64,000 bases of DNA. Source: Lunularia cruciata. Its lineage: Eukaryota > Streptophyta > Marchantiopsida > Lunulariales > Lunulariaceae. Location of the stretch: contig OX419762.1 in NCBI GenBank assembly GCA_948567375.1, positions 1,927,001-1,991,000 on the forward strand. The letters are read 5' to 3'. A program made the position numbers and the translations under genes. Each line of letters opens with the position of its first letter. Positions within the stretch are counted from its first letter, which is position 1. The notes under the pieces are model-generated. The model ran no database searches, had not been told where the DNA came from, and was given only the letters and a program-made list of their open reading frames with translations. Below are positions 56,640-64,000 of this stretch, piece after piece.

Positions 56640-57040
56640 TTCAGAAGCTTGACAGATTGAAATTGGTGAAATTCTGCCGGCATTTATTTTCTTATCGCCT
56701 GTAATCCCTCGTATTGCACGGGGATTCCCTGGGACAAGCACGAAGTCGGGGATACCGGCAACATTCCCCGGTATGATGTCGTATGATTGTACAAAAGATG
56801 GATTGACAATAAGTGGTCAACGTACTAGATAGTCATACATTTTCACACGAAATCCTCTTCCTAATTGAAAGTGCAGCCCAACCGAAATCTGGCACGGGGT
56901 TCAGTTAGAGCATCTGGTATGCTTTCGACCGGGTTAATGGTATTTCATTCGAGTTGGTTCTTGCTAGAAATTTTATCTTTGTCCCATTCACACTGTAGTG
57001 GCGATATTGATTTATACTGAAATTATTTTTAATTAATTTT
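56640..57040. other. No gene recognised
   Basis: Presumably the upstream region of the NOL-like pseudogene. No motif beyond scattered AT-rich words was seen. Confidence 0.4.
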
Positions 57041-57440
57041 TGAATAATACTGTATAAATATAGCTATGTAAATGTACGCATTACACTATACAGACTAGAA
57101 ATCGTTAGATAGGAGAGGACTTCCAACCAATCAACTCAATGACCATTTACGTGGTAATGTTATTCTATAATTAAACACCTCTTATGTCCAGTCCCCCGTA
57201 GATTCAAAGCTCATAGAGATGCTTCGCTGGAGCAGGGATGCTTGCTATACTCGTTCAAGCATCCCTGCACGGGACGTGCATGAACATGCACGTCCTGTGC
57301 ATGTTCTACTCCCTGGATGCGAAATGTTCGATATGATTCTCAGTAAGTAACTCGTGATATTCTGATGCAAATACACTAAGAAGCATCACTAAAGTATGGT
57401 AGCTCTTCAAGTCACTCAACAGGGACAATAAAATCCAAAA
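57041..57440. repeat. Dispersed repeat A, copy 2
   Basis: Direct copy of 661-1050. Compared with that copy it carries two extra inverted duplications (listed separately) and lacks some bases near its start. Confidence 0.65.
57234..57300. repeat. Two consecutive near-perfect hairpins
   Basis: The first is AGGGATGCTTG (57234-57244) pairing exactly with CAAGCATCCCT (57256-57266). The second is 57272-57295 (GGACGTGCATG, AA, CATGCACGTCC), extended to 57267-57300 with one mismatch. Repeat A copy 1 holds just one arm of each, at about 888-897 and 899-911, so both hairpins arose by local inverted duplication. Confidence 0.9.
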
Positions 57441-57866
57441 GTGGTTTAAACTTCGATGCTAGACGTTAGAATGGTGGGATGCCGTGCCAGTACACAACTG
57501 CATCTGTTCCTGCACTTCGCGTTGTCACCACCAAGTGGGAACTGCCATCGAAACATCGAAACATCGAATCTCGTTTACTGCGCGACAACAGAATCAATGA
57601 ACAAAACGAAATTACTATTCTACGCGCCTCTAATGATGAGAGATGCTTACATCGAGCATGAACAGGCGAATGGAGTTGTCAAATATTCGAAGGATCAATG
57701 TTCTTAGAATTTCGTCAAGTAGATGTCATGAATTGCAAGGAAAGGTTCCTTCAACGCCTAATGTCTGAACGTGAGAATCAAACCTCATGTAACATCGAAA
57801 AGCTTTATTTAAGAAAAGTCCATTCCTCATGTTAAAATCCTCGACTCACGATGATGTGTCTAGCGC
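57441..57866. other. No gene recognised
   Basis: A plus-strand frame at 57479-57661 reads protein-like text (KWELPSKHRNIESRLLRDN), but it overlaps an equally open frame and no domain is seen. Three short ACATCGA-type words are repeated near 57550-57570. Confidence 0.35.
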
Positions 57867-58630
57867 TCTGCCTTATGTGTCTTTTCCAATTTCAAATATC
57901 CTGGAAGGAGAGAACGCTCGTTGCTTTATGTTTTATTCTCAGTTTACTCCACCATGTGGAAGAAGAAGGACAAAGTAGCAAATAGAACCTACAATTTTAC
58001 AATTATACTCCACTTACCTTGACTTTATTTGATCTAGAATTTTAATACAAGACTCTAATTGGCTATATCAAATTTTGAAGAGGAATAGAATGTACCTGTC
58101 TGAACACTACAAATCTCTTTAATATTTTCATCATGTGCAAGAAATCAACTTTGGCTAATGGTTAAATTCAAGGATTTATTATCAATGAATTGTCCATTGC
58201 CATTGGTGACGGTGAATCTCGACCTCTTAAGGGAACTTTAGAGGGCGATATCGAGTATACTTGCGCTTACACCTTGATCTTTATTCCTATTGCTATGTAA
58301 AATGAATTGAATAGAACTGCAAAATGAAATGTAAACATATAGGGATGTAAAAAACATAGAAAGAGCTTGATTTAGAAGTTTGCGGTAGAGTTTGTGATCA
58401 CGTGTAGTGTTAGTTTTCTATTTTACTTTGCATCGAAGACCAAACTCTAAACAAATTCGCAAACAAAAAGTCATTTCCGTCCTCCGAAGGCGTTCTGCGC
58501 AGTTCTGTTGAAGGAGTCCTAATCAATTGCCTTCTCCATGCGCGAACCGCTCTTCCGAAGACACTTGACGGGAGCACGACGGTCCCAACAATGCTTCTTG
58601 TACTTTTAAGAAGATTCAGCTCTTTGTGCA

Positions 58631-58722
58631 CTCCTTACTGTTTCGAGTTTCTGTCTTCTCTTGAGGCTTTGAAACAGTTCAAAGTCAAACGAGAAGAAAA
58701 AAGAACTCGAAACAGTAAGGAG
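58631..58722. repeat. Nested hairpin upstream of P450-2
   Basis: The outer arms 58631-58649 and 58704-58722 are perfectly complementary over 19 bp, and the next 10 bp also pair in part. Inside lies CTTTGAA-ACAG-TTCAAAG, a second perfect hairpin. Copy 3 has the same structure (62533-62635) with an 11-bp insertion in the left arm; copy 1 keeps only a truncated left arm near 46180. Confidence 0.9.
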
Positions 58723-58765
58723 GGCACATAGAGCAAAATTTTCAAAGAGCACAAAGAGGTGTTCT

Positions 58766-58772
58766 CTATAAC
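58766..58772 (+). promoter_or_regulatory. TATA-like box, P450-2
   Basis: CTATAAC in the context TTCTCTATAACTAGAGG, identical in copy 3 at 62679-62685. Transcription would start near 58795. Confidence 0.45.
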
Positions 58773-58801
58773 TAGAGGCAAGGAGGGCTTTCCAGGCATC
58801 A

Positions 58802-58825
58802 ATGAACGTACGTTACATTCATTAG
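58802..58825 (+). promoter_or_regulatory. Upstream ORF MNVRYIH-stop, P450-2 leader
   Basis: ATG AAC GTA CGT TAC ATT CAT TAG, 56 bp before the P450 start. The peptide is identical to that in copy 3 despite a synonymous change (AAC/AAT). The same bases form a short palindrome (GTACGTTAC). It may dampen translation of the main ORF. Confidence 0.55.
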
Positions 58826-58881
58826 GCAATTACAACAAGGTTTCTCCGTTCAAATCAACCATCTTCTCTAACGCAGAGAAC

Positions 58882-60662
58882 ATGAGCCCGCTTAATATGT
58901 TTCCGAGCTACTATCAAGTGCCCTCGTCATGGTTTTCTCTGGATCTGTCGCAAGGGTTTCCTTATCCCGGTGCTATTACAGCTGCGTGTGTGCTGTGTCT
59001 CACGTACCGTCTGTTGAGATTGAATTCAACTTTCAAGAGAAGATACAATCTTCCACCCGGACTTCCATCACTCCCAGTGATCGGAAATATGCTTAACTTG
59101 AAGGGAGGTGAAGCAGCCGAACAGTGGTGGAAGATATCTCAAGCACAGGGATGGCCCATCATGACTTTCAAATTCACAAACGTGCCTTTCGCTATAGTGA
59201 GCAGCCCAGCCGTAGTAAAGGAGATGTTGATCACCAAAGGCAGTATCTTCAATTCAAGAGAGAGTGAAAATTTCCATACCAGGGGTCTGAGAGAGAGCGC
59301 CGACGGCCACTCTCAGACAGGTGCACTGTTCACCCCGTATGGTTCCGCATGGAGAATCACCAGGAAATTGATAGTGGCTGGACAGTCTCAGTTCATGAAG
59401 GTGAAGGGAGATAAGTACATAATGGATGTACTGTTACCACGACTGTATGAGGAAATCGATGCTGAAACATCTATCAATGCTCGCACAAGAATTTGCAAGA
59501 ACATGGTGGTGAGTATACTGATGGTATTCGTTTTCGGACCTGGAGCAGAGAAGTACGCGAATGACATCGTGCCTCTGAATGATAAACTATTTTCAACTAT
59601 TGACTGGAACCACGCCATAGAGTTCTTCGTTCCTTTTGTCGGGCGGCAAATGTCCTGGTTATGCTACAAGCTTGTGCAGAAAAGGCTAATAAGTCGGCAA
59701 CATGCGCTGTACGAGAGGATTATTGCCGAACGTGGCGTCAAGTAAGTCCGTAGTTAAGACCACCGCTGCATCTGTCTGTTGTTTTTTGTTCTTCTCAAGA
59801 AGAAAGCATTTAAATAGCTACTACGTGTATACAAGCTCAACTGTCCCGCACAGATTCTGTGTGATCAAGTCGTAGGCTTTAAAGATTGATCAAGCGCCAT
59901 ACTGATACAATTTGGGTGGACAATTAGCACCAGAATTGATCGTTGTAACATTGACCGTGTTTCAGATACAATCAGGAAAGACAATGGTCTCTCTGTGATA
60001 TGGTTGAAATTGCGGAGCGAGATGGTGAGATAAACCATTACCAAGCTCTCGGAATATATGAAGAAGTATTTTTTGGTGGTCAGGATACGACTGTCTTCCC
60101 CATGGAGGGATTGTTGAAAATATTCGTACAAAATCCTGAAATTTTGTTCAAGGTCCAGCAGGAGATGGACGATGTGCTTGGTCAAAGCAGCCAATTGAAG
60201 TACGAGGATTTGCAGAGGCTACCCTACTTCCAGGGAGTTATTAAGGAGGGTTTAAGGCTGCATCGCAGTATTCCCATGCTAACTCCCCACACTGCCGAGG
60301 AAGATGCTACCCTCGGAAATTTTGACGTGCCCAAGAATATGATGGTGTCTGTGAATTTGTGGGGACTGGCTCATGACGAAGCCTTGTTTCCGGATCCTCA
60401 TGTTGTGAAACCTGAAAGACATTTGGAGGGAGAAACAAATTTCACTGGAAATGACTGCAAGTACATTGTGTTCGGTGTTGGACCGCGAATCTGTCCCGGA
60501 CAACAATTAGCAATCTTCATGTTGTATATAATTGTAGGGAGTCTTGTGCAGAGGTATAATATAGTCACAAAAGATTTCAAAGCTCAGAGGGAATCTGGCA
60601 CTTTCTACAAGGAACAGGCATTATGTCTGAACTTGGTTAAAAGAGGTTCGTCTAGACGATAA
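58882..60662 (+). CDS. Cytochrome P450, tandem copy 2 (A-type)
   Basis: Exons 58882-59741 and 59966-60662 flank a 224-bp phase-2 intron (59742-59965); the product is 518 residues. It has the same motifs as copy 1: LPPGLPSLPVIGN hinge, WRITR C-helix, GGQDTT, ExxR (EGLR), PERH and FGVGPRICPG with Cys463. It differs from copy 1 at 21 of 287 residues in exon 1 and 3 of 231 in exon 2. This copy has an intact upstream region with hairpin, TATA-like box and uORF, so it is the best candidate for the normally regulated gene. An in-frame ATG at 58759 is not used as the start here because it lies upstream of the TATA-like box. The substrate is unknown. Exon 1 substitutions fall in the B-C loop region (127-153) and elsewhere, which in P450s helps set substrate range. 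Confidence 0.93.
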
Positions 60663-60753
60663 ATTATGTGCACACTGCAGATTCTACAAAAGACCTATAT
60701 CTGAACTGAATTACTTAGACATTTGATATCCAATAATGTATCCCAGGATTTCC

Positions 60754-60759
60754 AATAAA
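60754..60759 (+). terminator. Polyadenylation signal, P450-2
   Basis: AATAAA at 92 bp after the stop, at the same place as in copy 1. Confidence 0.5.
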
Positions 60760-61263
60760 TTCATGGCAAATGTTATTTGTCTCAATGCTTTTTGAGGTGA
60801 TGGTTGTTATAGTCGACCTTCGCGTTTTTTACATTGGTGACATACTAATAGTGAGAATGAACGAGCAATGACTCCTTACAGTAATTGTTGTGTCGCGAGT
60901 GTTAGCCTTCTGAAAGATGACGTCACATACATGGATTGAAAAAGAATTTGATATGTTGCTACAATGGGATTCAGTGATTTACCATTTAGCTTGAAGCAGC
61001 ACAATTCTCACAAGAATTGATGTCCTTGACAGTTTTATTTGAGGAGATGATTTTGCGTAATCTAGATCTGATGTCACCTCGCTCTGTAGTTTTGAAGAGA
61101 ATTGCTGGTTTTTTCTTGAACCGAGACGTTCACCGAATTCACGTGCTAGACGTTTGTAAACCATGAGATTCTTTGCACTTGGTAAATGAAGACATTGACC
61201 GAATCTACGCTTTCAGAACAGATCTGCCCATCACACTGACCATGCCTATTCTTCTCCTCGAAC

Positions 61264-61314
61264 AGAGAATGAAAATACATAGAGAATGAAAATACACAGA
61301 GAATGAAAATACAT
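61264..61314. repeat. 17-bp tandem repeat x 3
   Basis: AGAGAATGAAAATACAT/C in three perfect or near-perfect units. Copy 1 has just one such word, so this is a local expansion. Confidence 0.9.
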
Positions 61315-61781
61315 AGAACTAAGCGTAATATTTGATACTTGTATTAATTTTTATTATATATATTTCATAAACTTCAAATCTAGAAATATTTTATATATTA
61401 TAATATTAAATTCCAAATCAAATTAAAGACGTTGAACACTGAAGTGTGAACTGTTTGCAAAATAGGAAAACCGAGAAAGACGACCGATATCTGATTCATC
61501 TCTTTCTCACATTGGGAAAGCACATCCCACATACAAGAATAAAACATAAACATACAAGATGAATAAAACATCGACCCTGTCGCAAGTAAAATATTTATAA
61601 AATTGAAAAGTAGAAGGCGGCCACGTAAAATAACAGGACACATCCAAACTGCACGAGGATATAACAAGGCTAACCCCAATAGGATCGGTAGAAAAGATCT
61701 GTCTTGGAGAACGCCTGTCTTAGGAATATGTGGCCAGGCCGACACCTGGGTGATCCACAGGAACTGGTTCTGCCGCACATA

Positions 61782-62794
61782 TGTGTCTTTTCCTATTTCA
61801 AATATCCGGAAGGGAGAGAACGCTCCTTTCTTTATGTTTTATTCTCTCTTATTCCACCACGTGGAAGGAGAAGGACAAAGTAGCAAATAGAACCTACAAT
61901 TGTACAATTATACTCCACTTAACTTGACTTTATTTGATCTAGAATTTTAATACAAGACTCTAATTGGCTACATCAAATTTTGATTAGGAATAGAATCTAC
62001 CTATCCGAACTCAACAATCTCTTTAATATTTTCATCATGTGCAAGAAATCAACTTTGGCTAATGGTTAACTTCAAGGATTTATCATCAATGAATTTTCCA
62101 TCCCATTGGTGAAGGTGAATCTCGCCCTCTAAAGGGAACTGTAGAGTGCGATTTCGAGTATACTTGCGCTTACACCTTGATCTTTATTCCTATTGCTATG
62201 TAAAATGAATTGAATAGAACTGCAAAATGAAATGTAAACATATAGGGATGTAAAAAACATAGAAAAAGCTGATTTAGAAGTTTGCGGCAGAGTTTGTGAT
62301 CACGTGTAGTGTTAGTTTTCTATTTTACTTTGCATCGAAGACCAAACTTTAAACAAATTCGCAAACAAAAAGTCCTTTCCGTCCTCCGAAGGCGTTCTGC
62401 GCAGTTCTGTTGAAGGAGTCCTAATCGATTGCCTTCTCCATGCGCGAACCGCTCTTCCGAAGACACTTGACGGGAGCACGACGGTCCCAACAATGCTTCT
62501 TGTATTTTTAAGAAGATTCAGGTCTTTGTGCACTCCTTACTGTCTCGATAGTGTTTCGAGTTTCTGTGTTCTCTTGAGACTTTGAAACAGTTCAAAGTCG
62601 AAAGAGAAGAAAAAAACACTCGAAACAGTAAGGAGGGCACCAAGAGCAAAATCTTCAAAGAGCCCAAAGATGCGTTCTCTATAACTAGAGACAAGGAGGG
62701 CTTTCCAGGCATTCATGAATGTACGTTACATTCATTAGGCAATTACAACAAGGTTTCTCCGTTCAAATCAACCATCTTGTCTCACGCAGAGAAG
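61782..62794 (+). promoter_or_regulatory. Upstream region of P450 copy 3
   Basis: Collinear with 57873-58881. It includes the hairpin (62533-62635), the TATA-like box (62679-62685) and the uORF (62715-62738). An open frame from 62582 runs through the leader into the gene, but its start lies upstream of the TATA-like box and is unlikely to be used. Confidence 0.7.
62715..62738 (+). promoter_or_regulatory. Upstream ORF MNVRYIH-stop, P450-3 leader
   Basis: ATG AAT GTA CGT TAC ATT CAT TAG, the same peptide as in copy 2, 56 bp before the P450 start. Confidence 0.55.
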
Positions 62795-64000
62795 ATGAGC
62801 CCGCTTATTATCTCTCTGAGCTGCGTTCAAGTGCCCCCGTCATGGAGTTCTCTCGATCTGTCGCAAGGGTTTCCTTATCTCGTTGCTTTTACGGCTGCGT
62901 GTGTGCTGTGTCTTACGTACCGTCTGTTGAGATTGAATTCAACCTTCAAGAGAAGATACAATCTTCCACCCGGACTTCCATCACTCCCGGTGATCGGAAA
63001 TATGCTTGACATGAAGGGAGGCGAAGTAGCCGAACAGTGGTGGAAGATATCTCAAGCAAAGGGATGGCCCATCATGACTTTCAAATTCACGAACATGCCT
63101 TTTGCTATAGTGAGCAGTCCACATATAGTAAAGGAGATGTTGGTCACCAAAGGCAATGTCTTCAATTCAAGAGACAGTCAAAATTTTCGTACAAAGGCTC
63201 TGAGAGAGAGCGCCGACGGGCACTCTCAGATAGGTGCACTATTTACCCCGCATGGTTCCGCATGGAGAATCACCAGGAAACTGATAGTGGCTGGACAGAC
63301 TCATTTCATGAAGGTGAAGGGAGATAAGTACGTGATGGACGTACTGTTACCACGATTGTATGAGGAAATCGATGTTGAAACATCTATCAATGCTCGCACA
63401 AGAATTTGCAAGAACATGGTGGTGAGTATACTGATGGTATTCGTTTTCGGACCTGGAGCAGAGAAGTACGCGAATGAGATTGTGCCGCTGAATGATAAAC
63501 TATTTTCAGCTATTGACCAGAACCACGCCATAGAGCTCTTCGTTCCTTTTGTCGGGTGGCCGATGTCCTGGTTATACTACAAGCTTGTGCAGAAAAGAAT
63601 AATAACTCGGCAACATGCGCTGTACGAGAGGATTATTGCCGAACGTGGCGTCAAGTAAGTCCGGAAGTTAAGACCACGGCTGCAATCTGTCTGTTGTGTG
63701 TCAAAAGAGTAAAGCATATTGATAGCTACTACGCGTGCACAAGCTCAACTCTCCGCACAGATGATTTTTATCCATAATTTAAACTGTAACTGCTAAGATT
63801 GATCCAGCGACCTATTGATGCAATTTGGCCGGACAACCAGTAGCAGGATTGATCGTTGTAACATTGACCTTGTTTCAGGTACAACCAGGAAAGGAAATGG
63901 TCTCTCTGTGATATGGTTGAAGTTGCGGAGCGGGATGGTGAGATAAACCATTACCAAGCTCTCGGAATATATGAAGAAGTATTCTTTGGTGGTCAGGACA
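62795..64000 (+). CDS. Cytochrome P450, tandem copy 3 (partial, cut by window end)
   Basis: Exon 1 is 62795-63654 (287 residues). The intron is 63655-63878 (224 bp, GTAAGT..TTTCAG), and exon 2 starts at 63879 and is cut at the window end inside the GGQD of the I-helix. The membrane anchor, LPPGLPSLPVIGN hinge and WRITR C-helix are intact and no stop is present. It is clearly more diverged from copies 1 and 2 than they are from each other (for example SCVQVPPSW near the start, MLDMKGGEVAEQW, and GNVFNSRDSQNFRTKAL). Introns of identical length in all three copies confirm tandem duplication. It is presumably a complete gene that continues beyond the window. Confidence 0.9.

Larger units (their letters stand above)
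57873..58881 (+). promoter_or_regulatory. Upstream region of P450 copy 2
   Basis: About 1 kb collinear with 61782-62794 before copy 3. It holds a long hairpin (58631-58722), a TATA-like box (CTATAAC, 58766-58772) and a uORF (58802-58825). There are no large open frames. The distance from the TATA-like box to the P450 start is about 110 bp. Confidence 0.7.
60663..61781 (+). other. 3' flank of P450 unit 2 and junction with unit 3
   Basis: Collinear with the 3' flank of unit 1 but without L-element insertions, so it shows the original state. The unit ends at TCTGCC (61769-61774) and unit 3 begins at about 61782 with ATGTGTCTTTTCC. There is no gene inside. Confidence 0.75.

Noticed and set aside
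59388-59618. Minus-strand ORFs inside the P450 exons (also 48669-48899, 49146-49475, 59865-60194, 63301-63531)
   Set aside because: They are complementary-strand shadows of the P450 reading frame.
62582-62794. N-terminal extension of P450-3 from an upstream in-frame ATG (also 58759 for copy 2)
   Set aside because: The upstream ATGs lie before the TATA-like box and are not at equivalent places in the copies; the ATG just before the membrane anchor is conserved in all three.
1-64000. CRISPR array, rRNA or tRNA genes
   Set aside because: No regularly spaced short repeats of CRISPR type, no T-loop GGTTCGAATCC-like sequence with a matching acceptor stem, and no rRNA text were seen. The tandem repeats present have no unique spacers.

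Overview
The window looks like plant nuclear DNA, probably from a seedless land plant (bryophyte, lycophyte or fern grade). The grounds are an A-type (CYP71-clan-like) cytochrome P450 family with a short GT-AG intron, relics of Ty1/copia and Ty3/gypsy elements, a broken chlorophyll-b-reductase-like (NOL/NYC1) SDR gene, AT-rich base composition and no operon structure. The species is not identifiable from sequence alone. I saw no tRNA, rRNA or CRISPR array.

Layout. Positions 1-18 kb are almost wholly decayed retroelements: a 3' tail of a non-LTR element (here 'L-element'), a Ty3/gypsy relic on the minus strand (about 3.5-8.3 kb) that carries a DNA cytosine-5 methyltransferase-like domain, LTR-like direct repeats, coiled-coil gag-like debris and a Ty1/copia relic (16.2-17.9 kb). 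Positions 18-21 kb hold a 275-bp tandem repeat and a GC-richer low-copy stretch with one unidentified candidate exon. Positions 21-28 kb carry L-element copies (RT plus C-terminal PD-(D/E)XK-like nuclease) and repeats. Positions 28.3-32.3 kb hold a Ty1/copia element on the minus strand with a recognisable LTR, primer-binding site, gag, zinc knuckle, integrase and RT end. Positions 33-42 kb are decayed coiled-coil coding debris and AT-rich sequence. Positions 42-45.8 kb hold the longest L-element copy.

From 46 kb on lies the only clearly functional part: three tandem P450 genes on the plus strand (48163-49943, 58882-60662, 62795 to beyond the window end). Each has a 287-residue first exon and a phase-2 intron of exactly 224 bp; copies 1 and 2 encode 518 residues. 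Copies 2 and 3 are compact repeats about 3.9 kb apart and share a 1-kb upstream region with a long hairpin, a TATA-like box and a 7-codon upstream ORF (MNVRYIH-stop). Copy 1 has been disrupted outside its coding region: L-element tails split its promoter, its uORF has lost its stop and now reads in frame into the gene, and its 3' flank is duplicated and holds two L-element copies. A 4.7-kb foreign block (53.2-57.9 kb) with the NOL-like pseudogene and a 120-bp triplicate repeat sits at the junction between units 1 and 2.

The strongest leads are the methyltransferase-bearing gypsy relic, the paired stem-loops in the L-element 3' tails, the uORF difference between the P450 copies, the replacement-rich divergence of P450 exon 1, and the repeated near-perfect fold-back palindromes around the P450 array.
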